From the NCBI RefSeq assembly GCF_033568475.1, contig NC_133123.1, forward strand, positions 151,791,753-151,855,752: 64,000 nucleotides of DNA, read 5' to 3'. Positions 1 to 10,359 of the stretch are shown here, one piece after another. Position numbers and translations under genes: made by a program. Within the stretch, counting starts at the first letter, position 1. Each line of letters begins with the position of its first letter. Under the pieces are notes generated by a model. That model searched no databases. It saw only the letters and a program-made list of their open reading frames with translations, and was not told the DNA's origin. The DNA is from Henckelia pumila. Lineage: Eukaryota > Streptophyta > Magnoliopsida > Lamiales > Gesneriaceae.

Positions 1-545
1 CATAATACTCACCTCATATTTAGAAACTCAGAAATGAGTCTATGTTGGTTATTTCTTGACAATAGATTCGAATTCCCGCGATCTTCTTCTAGATCACTGC
101 TTTCCAACAAAAGTTTTAAACCTGCAATTTTCGTTTTAATATCAACAAAAATTCACAATAACATACATACTAAGGTAGATCCATAAAAGTCATGCGTGAA
201 TATTAAATAATTTGTTTTTCGATGAATATATATTATTGTACATCCACGTATAGAGTAGCTAGTATTATATTATATTCTATAAATTTTAATTAGATACATA
301 TATAGATATACCTGCATGAAGAAGGTTGCGTGTCCATATGTTCGACATATCCACCAAACTAGCTTATTATGTTATGAAGTTGAAACTAATGAGATGTGGA
401 AGTCGAATTTATATAAGCTTAGATCCATTGGTGCAGTGTTTTGGTTCAGCCCCTCTGGGTAATGAATGGAAACAATTAGTCTGGCAAACAAGAAGTTCTT
501 CATATTCCATTTTATCAAACATTCTTATTGGCCTTTGTATTTTAT

Positions 546-598
546 TAATAATAATAATAATAATATAACAATAATAATACTAATAATATAATAATAAT
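546..598. repeat. AAT/TAA microsatellite
   Basis: Mostly uninterrupted trinucleotide repeats of the AAT class, with a few single-base interruptions. It lies in the intergenic flank upstream of the F-box gene and is probably length-variable. Confidence 0.85.
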
Positions 599-846
599 GA
601 AATATAAAGGATATTCATGCTGTTATAGACTCCTAGAATTCCCCCCTTTCGGTGCATGAATTGCACACTGAACCACATGGGTCATAATTTTTTTTAAAAT
701 CTAAATTTTGAGTGATATCACAAATTATATAGAGGTGAAATGGAAAAAAAAAATCATATTTGTTATAGGGGATCAGAGTAATAATATACTAATATTTGAC
801 AGTAATAAAAGTAATTATATTCCACAAAATCCTTTAATTTACAACC

Positions 847-850
<4 letters not shown>

Positions 851-879
<29 letters not shown>

Positions 880-897
880 CATATATATATATATATA
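851..897. repeat. Compound (TAA)n-(AT)n microsatellite
   Basis: About ten TAA units run directly into an AT dinucleotide tract. The short reading frame across it translates to polyasparagine and is not a gene. Confidence 0.85.
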
Positions 898-1675
898 AGT
901 TTATTTGTTAAATGGCAACAATATTTTTCTCAAATAGTCGAAAATAGTTTTGAAACTATTATGATAAAAGTTAAAGCCATATAATCTAATGGACAAGCTC
1001 TATTGTTTAGAATATTATCCAATGGAAAAAAATAATTATATGCTCACTTGCATCCAACTCCATTAAGATCAATAGCAATCATACCTTTTAATTGAAAAAC
1101 ATAATATAATTATTTTTAATTTGGATTCCGATTATTACTGATTTTTAAGATTCTGATAAGCGCTAAAAGGTCGAGGTTAAATATTTAAAATTATACGTTT
1201 AATCAAAGTTTAAGAATTAAAAAAATGTATATATATTTTAATTAATTCGAGCCAAACAATTAATAGTCAAGACAACGAGTCTCGAATTTACGAGAAAAGA
1301 ATCTAATAATCCAAGAGTTTTAATATAATTTTATTAAAAAATGTTAAATTCTTATAATATCAATATTTTATTAATTAATTAGCTCGTGTTTTCATTAAAA
1401 CACATTTAATGTAGTCAGTCATCTCATTAACTGGTTTTCCTACTTTGACCAAATCGCACCATTCCTCTCGTAAATCTAGAACACAGTTAGAGGTGCCTCT
1501 TTGAGATATATATATATATATATATATAATATTTATGTATTGTATGATACAAACAAGCGAAATTTACCGCTAGTTAATTATTATATACTTCATCCTACTT
1601 GTATTCACAAATGAATTAATACTACTTTATAATATATTACTAATATATATATATATAAATTATATTTTTCTATAT

Positions 1676-1860
1676 CTTTGGTGTGCACTGGGTAAACTCC
1701 GCACTAACATAATAGCCTGCAAACTGCGTTTAGCCAAGTAAATCATACTAGGCAAGCTTTGTGTGACAGGCTAGTCCAAGAAAGTATTGGTATGAGGAAT
1801 CGAACTCCTGATTTTTGACCAAGAGTTCACCTACTCTACTAACTTGAACAATCCCTTAAG
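1676..1860 (-). mobile_element. tRNA-derived SINE, Au-like, 3'-truncated
   Basis: Read on the minus strand this has an internal Pol III promoter. A box-B-like GGAGTTCGATTCC lies at 1796-1808, and a box-A-like tract (AGTTAGTAGAGTAGG) lies at about 1830-1845. A body follows with the phrases ggactagcctgtcacac, gtttgcaggctatt and gagtttacccagtgcacac, which I recall as characteristic of the plant Au SINE family. The usual GC-rich 3' end after the gtgcacac motif is missing, so the copy is truncated. It is not a tRNA gene because the sequence around the boxes cannot fold as a cloverleaf. Family assignment is from memory. Confidence 0.6.
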
Positions 1861-2033
1861 ACATGATTTGCTTTTCATTGTTACAAGAGAAGGTGATTAT
1901 GTAAAGAAAATGATTGATTAGTTAGAAAAGTGGGGTAATGATCATACAATATTAGTTTTGGCTTCCTTGTATTGCTAGTTTAATGAATAACATTAGAATT
2001 ATTTTTTTAAGTATCAAGTACAATTTTGATCTA

Positions 2034-2043
2034 AATTACAAAT
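2034..2043. repeat. Left 10-bp target site duplication of MITE
   Basis: The sequence aattacaaat occurs here and again at 2736-2745, immediately outside the inverted repeats of the 692-bp element between them. Confidence 0.75.
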
Positions 2044-2735
2044 GAGTAAAATTTATTTTGATATACGAACTATTGATAAAAATGTCAAATTGATACATGA
2101 ACTATTGAAAATGGTTTAATTGATACATAATCAACTTATAAAGTCAATTTTACCCTTTATCTACATTATTTCAAAGTATAATATTTTTGTTAAATTAAAA
2201 TAGATACATAATTTATTTTAAAAAATATTTTATTAATACAATTATAAACATAAATTTATATTTATTTAAATTTTATATTATAAAAAAGAGATCATACTCA
2301 TTGTACGAGACATTGTAAATATTAATTCATACAAACATGCACATACACACAAAAACAATATATATTAAAAATATATAATAAAATATATATAATTTTATGT
2401 TTATCTATGTTATAATATTATTCTTTCTATTAATCAATAAATTTTATGTTGAATATTTTTTCGTATAATGATATATAAAATTTTTATAGTATAGTAATTA
2501 GTAAATATGAATTTATATTTATAATTGTAATTAATATAACAATTTAGAAGATAAAAATATGTATGTAGTTCAATTAATCAATTTAATAACAATATTCAAT
2601 TTAAAGACAATTTAAGTAAATGACAAAATTGACTTTTGAGTTTGATTATATACCAATTAAATCATTTTCAATATTTTATGTACCAATTTAACATTTTATA
2701 TATCAATATTTTATGTAACAAAATAATTTTTACTC
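2044..2735. mobile_element. Long-TIR Mutator-type MITE, non-autonomous
   Basis: The left part (about 2044-2160) and the reverse complement of the right part (about 2605-2735) match over roughly 110-120 bases. Both ends begin GAGTAAAA, continue through an ATTTAATTGRTA-type segment and reach a shared GTCAATTTT. The element is bounded by a perfect 10-bp direct repeat. Long inverted repeats with a 9-10 bp duplication point to the Mutator superfamily. The interior is AT-rich and has no coding capacity. Confidence 0.75.
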
Positions 2736-2745
2736 AATTACAAAT
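2736..2745. repeat. Right 10-bp target site duplication of MITE
   Basis: Second copy of aattacaaat, directly following the right terminal TTTTACTC of the element. Confidence 0.75.
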
Positions 2746-2920
2746 ATATAATGTAACAACACACATTACTAATGAGACTTGAACATGAACTCGAAACTTG
2801 CTTATCTCAAATAGAGAAATTACAAAAAAAAAAACTTTTATATATCTACCTAAATAAATTAGGAAAACTACTCAAAGATAACAAAAATCGAATCTAATAT
2901 CAATTGATCTCAGCACATTA

Positions 2921-3302
2921 GGGTACCGTTTGGTTCGTGTGAAAAGATAAATAATATCTGAATAAATAATAAAATGTAATAAAAAATAAATAAAAAATGA
3001 TAGTTAATAAAGTAATTGATTTGATTGATAGATTGTAATTGATTTGATTTGATTGATTAAATTTTATATAAGGATGATAAATTACTATTTTGTTCTTTTA
3101 AAAATAAATAAAATATGAATAATATTATTTATAGAGGTAATATAGTAATTTAAATTTAATGATTTGATGATAAGATAAATGATTAATAATTTGTTTGATG
3201 TAAAATAAATAGTTAATATATAGATAAATAATATGATGAGAAAAATGAATGATTAAATATGATAAGTTATACATGTACTATTATACTTCAGCCAAACAGT
3301 GG
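2921..3302. mobile_element. MITE-like AT-rich repeat
   Basis: The left end reads gggtaccgtttggttcg and the right end, on the opposite strand, reads ccactgtttggctgaag. GTTTGG is therefore present in inverted orientation at both ends of a 380-bp AT-rich block full of related ataaataat phrases. A start of gggtaccgtttggttc is common in plant hAT-type MITEs (recalled). I could not find a convincing target duplication, so both boundaries and superfamily are uncertain. Confidence 0.4.
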
Positions 3303-3389
3303 ATATTTTTGTATAACTACTAAACTCATAAAAAAACGATTACTATATAATCACTAAAACTATATAACCATTTTGCAATATTATATAAT

Positions 3390-3420
<31 letters not shown>

Positions 3421-3703
3421 GTGTTTCGGTTTTAACAATCCAACATAAAATATATAATATATTTTTTATAATGTCGGAAAAATAATTATAATTAAAAAAA
3501 CAAACATATGGGATTAGGATCGAAAAGAAACAATGTATAATCGATGCAAATAGTAAATTTCGTTCACTCTAGTGAACTAAGAATGCTCTTTTAGAAATCG
3601 CTACTTTCTCATTTTCCTCACTCGCTCCTTCCTTCCTTCATACACAGGGGTCCGAATTCCGAAGCACTCAGCTGCTGCTTTTCGTGTCAGGGCGAAATCG
3701 GCG
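3303..3703. other. Upstream region of the F-box gene
   Basis: AT-rich sequence with an (AT)n tract at about 3391-3414, becoming pyrimidine-rich (ctcactcgctccttccttccttc) at 3610-3640. The pyrimidine-rich part is typical of a plant 5' UTR just before the start codon at 3704. No clear TATA box stands out. Confidence 0.5.
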
Positions 3704-6700
3704 ATGGAAAATCAGTCCATTCGATCATTGAAGAAAATGGTGAAAATGAAAGAGAAAACACGTTCATCCAAGGTCGGCGGCGAGGATAACGTCACGGAAA
3801 TCAGCGATTTAGGAGAAGATCTCTTACAAAAAATCCTCAGCCGACTGCCGGCCGTAACCTTCGCATCTGCAGCGTGCGTTAGCCGCTCATGGACCGCTGT
3901 CTGCAACAGGATACTGTCTTTTCCTAAGCTCACTTCTGCCATCTCTTTCAACCGTTGCCTCGAGGTGCCTTGTGTCCCACCCCCCCTTTGATTTCGTTGA
4001 AGCCACTTCTTACTGAACTATAATTTTTTGTTTTACGACCCATTTGCTCATGTCTTGTGTTAATATTTTTCCTGTTCCTTTTTGTGGGGGTATTTTTGTT
4101 AAATAGAAACTGGGTTCCTTCTGATAGAGTGTTATGGATTGTAAAATGTAGTTTGCTGTCTTTTGGAACTGGAAAAACCCAATCTTTTAGCAAATAAACC
4201 GGTTATGATGCAATGCTATAGATTGTGCACCCATGATTCTGTGCAAATTTATCAAGGGTACGTAAGGGTATGTTTAAATCCACAATGACAGGCAGGCCTT
4301 TAGTTTATTGTCTTTCAATGATTTTTTAAGAACTCAAAGTAGCAATATGATTCGTGGCTCTGAAGAAAATGCACCGTATGCATAGGAAAATATATCAGTA
4401 GGGTCTCAAGATGCGATTGAATTTTCAGCATTTGATTAGTCTATTTTTTTTGGCTCTATCCAATAATAGTATGTCTCTCTGTTGTGACGGCAGGATGCTA
4501 TAGATGAGGTTGTGAACAAGGTTTTCTCGGAACCAATACGCCCTCATTTTGCCCTGGCTTCTTTTGCTCCTTATTTGCACTTTGTACCAGCTCAAAAGAT
4601 GGTATTGTTCTCACTTCCCTGATATGGGTATCCCGTATCCTATACACGGTGTTTTTATTTTCATCCAGCTCTTTAAAAACTTGATGCTTTGCAGATGAAA
4701 AAGAAATTAAGTCGCAAGATTCCATTAATTTTCACATTGTCTGAGGGATCCATTGGGAGAAACGTCCTTACTGATGAGCTAATAGAGGTAAGTACTTATT
4801 GTTATGATGTTTATGGTGATTCACTGCAATAATCTCGAACTTTTCTAAAGTCAACATCTTGCTTCTGCACTTGTTACTGTGGTAATTCTTCTTTGATGTA
4901 GCCTTTGAAGCACAAATAATAAGGTGCTGATTTTTTTTTATTAATAATATTAATTAATATGAGATTCTGGGTCAATAAGCCACTCTACATTATCATAAAA
5001 TGTGTCAGACTTATTGGTTAGGTGCAATGGGGATCACATGAGGAGTTTGAAGATTTTGGAGATGAATCCCCAAGTGAGGAGCTTGTGAACATAGGATTGC
5101 TATTGACAATCGGTTTTCTACCGGGAATAAAGACCGATATAATTCCATTGCCCCTTAACCACCAGGTAATGGTTGTTCGTATAGGTTCCTAGAAAAAAAT
5201 TGTTAATCTCGGTTGCATATATTTCATTTGAATGTTTTTAAGTACTACCCTGGAGACATGGTTCTGTACTTGTGATCTGGGAGTCTAATTTGGTAACACT
5301 ATTACCTTCTGTGCTACTGTTGTCTCTCAGTTTACTAATATTAATTTGGCTGCCTATGACTACCAGTCTCCAACGCTTCACATTGAGGACTTTGTGATGG
5401 ATATCAGACGTTATTCATCAGCTGTTTCTGGTTCTTCATCTCCTGCTGCCATCATGCTATTTGTTGTGAGTTATAAGCTCTTGGGATTTTCTTTATCATT
5501 TTGTTTTAATGATGCTTTGAAATACTTTGATTTGTTTTTATCCAGAAAATCTGGACACATAATTTCTCGAATGTTTTCCTTGTTTTAGATCTGAGATTTG
5601 AATGACCACCTATGGACGTGATTTTCCTTTCTATATGCTATTCTGATTTAGTGGTGGCTCATCTCAAGTTATTACTCTGCGGAATGGTGCATTAAATTAT
5701 TGTTAAGCTGATCATGTGTGTAATTTCGGAAACCGGGAACTCTTATAACAGTTCAATAAACAAAGACTTACTCTATGGAAGTATTAGACAATTTGTAATT
5801 TTTTATTTGAAAATTTTACATTTTAAAACGCGTTTCTCACCTTTGAGTATTATGTACCAGGATCGTGGAGAAAACATCAATCCTGTCCTACACTTGATGG
5901 GTGAGTAATTATATCCAGGCGTTATGCGTGATATGAAATTGATCTTATATGATGATATACATTGGCACGAAGTAAAATAGAAGCGTCAGCAAGTGGAATA
6001 AACGTAACTGTATTTTTATCAGTAGCTGAACTTGAATTTTCGGTGTATCAGCAGAGATTAAGATGAACTCTATGCCATTTTGCAGAGTACGCCTTTCCTA
6101 CAGACACTGTCATTGTAGGGAATTCCGATTGTCATATCTTACACAAATGTCCAAGCAGACATCCTTTTACGTTAAGGGAACAATTTTTCTATTGTGCTGC
6201 AGTTGCACTAGTATTTGCGAAGGACAAGAACAAACCAGCAGGTGAGGTTATTCTTTATTCTGCTTTACACGTAAAATTTCTCATATAATATCACGGGACA
6301 AAAAATTGTCATACACTAGTTGGTCATCTTTCCACTGTAATGTTTAGCTTGATTAGGTCTGTGATACCAATGTCTCCTATATCATATTTACTTGCAGATG
6401 TTGGCGAAACGCAATTTGATGTCATTTTATCAAGCGGCATATCACCAATCGGTACTCCATACAAGGCGGTTTCCGTTAAATGTGGTGAAACGTCAACTAT
6501 GCTCACTGCAAAGAGACTAACACATCATGAACATCTTGATGGTGAAGCTATTTTGGCTCAAATATACGATGAGGTAGTACTGATCCAGGCTTACTTTGAT
6601 GCCATGTTCTTAATTTGAGCAGATAAAGTGAACAAAAATTATTAAAATGTATGTTCTAATTCGCTGATTTATGCAGCTTGGAGATCGCATTCTGGATCCT

Positions 6701-7466
6701 GTTCTCTACATTGGAGTCACTAAAAAAAGAAAATGTTCAATTGGGAAAGAAAAAGTTAGGTGGCTGCAATTTCTGGAATTTCATGAAGTTAAGGGGTAAG
6801 TTGACTCTTGTTTAGCAAATTCTGATTCACTTTTCAAGGTCACTATACAGTCTAAGCTAGGCTAGCAAAATGACATTAATCGGTAAAAATAGTTGGAATA
6901 TTTCTCATGTTTTTTAAAATCTTGAGATTTACTCGGTCCTTATTCAACATTAGAAGTGTGAACTGCTTAAATTTTTTTCTGTGGAGGAAGAAATAAGAAT
7001 CTGTATGATGTCTTGGGACAACCTTGTAAGGCTGACAGCTTCTTTTGTTTTCAGAGGAGATGAAGAGTACCTAGTCGTTTATTCTGGTGACATTAAAACT
7101 AGAGATCCCTTTCGTTTTTATGTCTCGAATTCCAAAGCTGCTTTATCATCTTGCAATAAAGTCACCGATGCCCTCAGGCATTTGAAACAAGATCGTGACA
7201 AAAGAAAAATTTTTGGTGGCATCCTCTTCACCTGCTGTGGTCGTAATGAATCGTTCTTCGGGCGAACAGGTATTGATAGCTCCCCATTTTTGGAAAACTT
7301 TCCTGGTGTTACTTTTGCTGGAACTTACTGTTCTGGGGAAATAGCTCGTGGGAAGTTGAGTATGTATGATAAAGATGATGAAGGCGGCGCTTCGGTTCGG
7401 AGCTGTCTGCACGTATACAGTGCTGCTTACCTGGTTATGTCATATACTCCTGCTCCACAGTGTTAA
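3704..7466 (+). CDS. F-box protein with FIST domain, At5g63520-like
   Basis: Probable SCF E3-ligase substrate receptor: an N-terminal F-box (about residues 31-75, core LGEDLLQKILSRLP and AACVSRSWTAVC) would bind SKP1. The rest is a FIST sensory-type domain; its C-terminal part includes LVVYSGDIKTRDPF and ends in the FIST_C-like SAAYLVMSYTPAPQ. Its ligand or substrate is unknown. I place ten exons with GT-AG borders: 3704-3964, 4494-4601, 4695-4787, 5022-5165, 5367-5465, 5861-5900, 6086-6241, 6398-6573, 6677-6795 and 7055-7466. Phases agree throughout and give about 535 residues, close to the roughly 520 I recall for the Arabidopsis protein. The start is the first ATG after the pyrimidine-rich leader. 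No leucine-rich repeats are obvious despite the 'F-box/LRR' name of homologues. No disabling change is visible. Confidence 0.9.
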
Positions 7467-8394
7467 ATCCGGTGGGTGTTGGCAGTTTTGTCTTGCTCTT
7501 GAATCGATCTGCATGAACCTGAGAAAGTTCGTAGGACAGGGTAGAGGACTGTCGTTGCAGTGAGTTGTATCTAGTAGTATAAATTTGGTATGTGCGCATG
7601 GCTAACTTGTCTGCAGACTGTAAGTTTGATGCATCAAATTGTGACATTTTAATGGAGAATTTTGTCACTACTCTTAAGGCATGATTATTATTACTCTAGA
7701 ATTGTGTTTCATTTATTGTTCTATACATCATATATGTAGAAGCAATACTTCTGAGTATAGTGCAAACTTACTTTCTTGACATACTTTGTAAATAATATAA
7801 CAAAACATCATCATAAGAACAGGGGACAAAATAAATCTGATAAATAATAGATCGAATTAATAATTATTTGGAGCTTGTTCGAACATGTTCGAGTTTGTGT
7901 GAGTTTTTCATTTGTGTCTTTAGTTGTAATGATACAAATGCATATCCTTCTTGATTACCGATGAAAATAATTTTTTTAATGGTAATATTATTGTTATTAT
8001 CAAATTTCAACAGCTATTATCTAAGATTCTAGGATTGAGAGTCGCATAATTAGTAACTCGAGCTAAGATATAAGTCGCATGATTCGTTGACGATGTACAA
8101 CAATAATACTCGAAGAATCCGAGATGAAAATACCCTTTATACTCTTTGTATTCCCAACATTTTGTGCCCAAATTCATACACCTAAAATTTTATGTATCAA
8201 TGAAAAACAATCAGCTACAAGAAGATAACCACTCCTAATTTATAGTCAATCCACTACCAAAAATGTTAAGAAGTTAATAAATCGTAAATTGGAAATTCCA
8301 TGAACTGAATGTGGGATTCCCCATTTTAATCATTTCAAAATCTTTATTTCTCAATTTTTTCATTTCTAGTTCTCTCAATTCAAACAAGAACTTG
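7467..8394. other. Intergenic: 3' end of F-box gene to MIR171
   Basis: The first 300 bases or so are probably the 3' UTR. The rest is AT-rich with a short palindromic stretch (gttcgaacatgttcgag) near 7878-7894. I see no gene. Confidence 0.6.
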
Positions 8395-8418
8395 AATTGA
8401 TATCACATAACTTGATAT

Positions 8419-8439
8419 GATATTGGCACGGCTCAATCA
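8419..8439 (-). ncRNA. Mature miR171 (3' arm)
   Basis: A 21-nt segment beginning with T on the minus strand, consistent with AGO1 loading. A second register shifted by three bases (starting TTGAGCCGTG, as in Arabidopsis miR171b/c) could also be cut from this arm. Confidence 0.85.
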
Positions 8440-8472
8440 AACAAAATGACCCAATTTTCGGGTAATTTGATT

Positions 8473-8493
8473 TGATTGAGCCGTTCCAACATC
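8473..8493 (-). ncRNA. miR171* region (5' arm)
   Basis: Minus strand begins GATGTTGGAACGG. It pairs along the whole mature strand except for one A/G mismatch opposite the T-G-C-C segment. The true star would be offset by two bases because of Dicer overhangs. Confidence 0.75.
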
Positions 8494-8740
8494 ATATATA
8501 TAACCAGCAAATTTCGGAGCAGAAACACTAGAAAATAATTATCGAAATTCAAATATTACCTCTATTGCACCTTGAAATTGTGAAATAATGAATTCAAAAT
8601 CTCTAATCCAATGTATGCCTTGGGATGCAAAAAACTTGGGATAAAAAAGTGGTAGAAAACTAGAAACAAGAATGAAGGAGAAAACAAAGAAACTTGTGTG
8701 TTTTAGATGTTCAAGTTTTAGCCTCACTCAAAAGGTTGGA

Positions 8741-8749
8741 ATTTATATA
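8741..8749 (-). promoter_or_regulatory. Candidate TATA box for pri-miR171
   Basis: TATATAAAT on the minus strand, about 250 bases upstream of the hairpin's 5' arm. This is a plausible distance for a Pol II pri-miRNA start site. It is supported by position and motif only. Confidence 0.45.
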
Positions 8750-8759
8750 AAAAAAATTT

Positions 8760-10359
8760 CCCTATCAAGTCTTCCATGAAACATAGTGGTTGGTGACATA
8801 TATGTAATGACACGAGGTGTCCCTTTCTTTAAATATGTTAATCAAAATTAATGACTATTTTAGAGAATTTTCCAGCTTGGAAAAAACCTAATTTTGATAC
8901 AAAAAGTTACAATTGGCATCATCATTAGCAAAATCTTTCTGCAAAGGGAAAATAATTGTGACAAAATTACGAAAATAATCGGACAAGATTTTGTCGTGTC
9001 TTGTTCAAATATGATACATATGTAGTTTCTTGATTTGAAAAATATAAGTAAATTATGAAAATAATCGGGAATGAAACAACGAACGCTAATAATAATTCGA
9101 GCTATTCATTTTCAAAAATTGGAACGAACACAAATCAATTGTTATCGAAAACCATTATGCATAATAGTAATTGCAAGAGCATGGACCGAAAAATGACACA
9201 TTTAGTTCGAAACTCGAATTAAATTGACATTATGTTAAAATATCAAAATTCAATAACTCAAGGAGTTTGAAACCATTGTGAATTATGTAGCTTAGGTTAG
9301 AACAATGTGCGTTTAAAGGTCAATAAATGGAAAAAGGAAAAATGATTCAAGAAAACAAGTTATTGTGAGCAAGAGAACCAATCAACAACTTTAAAATATT
9401 ATCTTATATTTTTTGAGTATGTCTCTTGTGACATATTTTACGGATCTATATATGTGATTATATTGATCAATCTGATTTATATTTAGAGTAAAAAATAATA
9501 ATATTGACATAAAAATAATTCTATTTTATAATTGAGTCGAATAAAGATCAATATCTTGAAATTTACTTGTGAGACGATCGGATAGAAATTTTTGTGATAC
9601 ATATTTGTTTAAAACAAAAAAGTTGTGACAATCATTGCGATAGTGTTCGATTAAATAAAAGGTTTCTTCACAAAGTATCTAACTTGCAAAGAGAATTAAT
9701 TTTCTACAATAATTTAGATTCCATTAACAAGTATTAAATTGTTTTGGGTTTAGAAGTTTCCTCTTAATGGCTAAGTGGTTGGGCAATTGACAATTGTGGA
9801 CGGGAAGAAAACGTAGATTCCCATAAGAACATTATTTTAAACAATTTATTTTCTTGTCTTATATGTTTATTGTGGAATGAATTAATGTGTGGAATCAAAT
9901 CTACAATTAGGAGATATGCACACGAATTCATTATATGGAGTACATACATTATATATAATAAAAATTGTGATGGTTGAAATGTTTCAAATAATTTGTCGAT
10001 TGAATAAATATTTGAAAGAAAAAGTGACATTTTAATGATAAATTATCAAATGAGCTGGTAATAATTTAATCCTATGGAAATCTTTTAACATGTAGATAAA
10101 CATTTTAATAATTGGCTCAACAAATTCAATTCACGAAATTTCAACAAAAAAAAAAAAAAACCCATAGGAAACAGAATGATAATGATTTAGTAAACATCCA
10201 AAAAACAAGAATCCATGGATGAAAAGTATTCAAGATTATATATCCCATTTCTAAGCATAAAAAAATCAGATGAAATGCAGACTAGGAAGTTCAAGGGCTT
10301 GCACGGATCTTACGTTGCTTATTTCTTTCCAAGAATACAGAGCCAGTATAACACACACT
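8760..10359. other. Intergenic, nothing recognised
   Basis: AT-rich sequence between the presumed MIR171 promoter and the 3' end of the gamma-carbonic-anhydrase-like gene. No open frame of credible length, no tRNA and no repeat with defined ends. The last 150 bases or so are likely 3' UTR of the minus-strand gene. Confidence 0.6.

Larger units (their letters stand above)
1..1675. other. AT-rich intergenic flank, no gene seen
   Basis: The stretch is very AT-rich and has no open frame with recognisable protein similarity. The two short open frames here (326-568 and 708-911) consist partly of translated microsatellite. Simple (AT)n runs occur near 1508-1528 and 1642-1658. I see no RNA gene or promoter that I can defend. 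Confidence 0.7.
8395..8515 (-). ncRNA. MIR171 precursor hairpin
   Basis: On the minus strand a 21-nt segment at 8439-8419 starts TGATTGAGCCGTGCC and matches the conserved plant miR171 sequence (the TGATTGAGCCGTGCC variant) at every base as I remember it. The opposite arm, 8493-8473, pairs with it with one mismatch and one G-U wobble. About 33 nt of loop separates them. The mature strand is on the 3' arm, as in known MIR171 genes. miR171 directs cleavage of GRAS-family HAM/SCL6 transcripts that maintain meristems. The plus-strand reading is less good because its 3' arm carries GTTCC in place of GTGCC. Outer precursor limits are approximate. Confidence 0.88.

Noticed and set aside
1790-1850. 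Possible tRNA gene on the minus strand
   Set aside because: Box-A- and box-B-like sequences are present but no acceptor stem or cloverleaf can be formed, and the downstream body matches a SINE.
8539-8727. 62-codon minus-strand frame as a pri-miR171-encoded peptide
   Set aside because: Its ATG lies only about 14 bases from the candidate TATA box, so it is probably upstream of the transcript start. The frame has no supporting feature.
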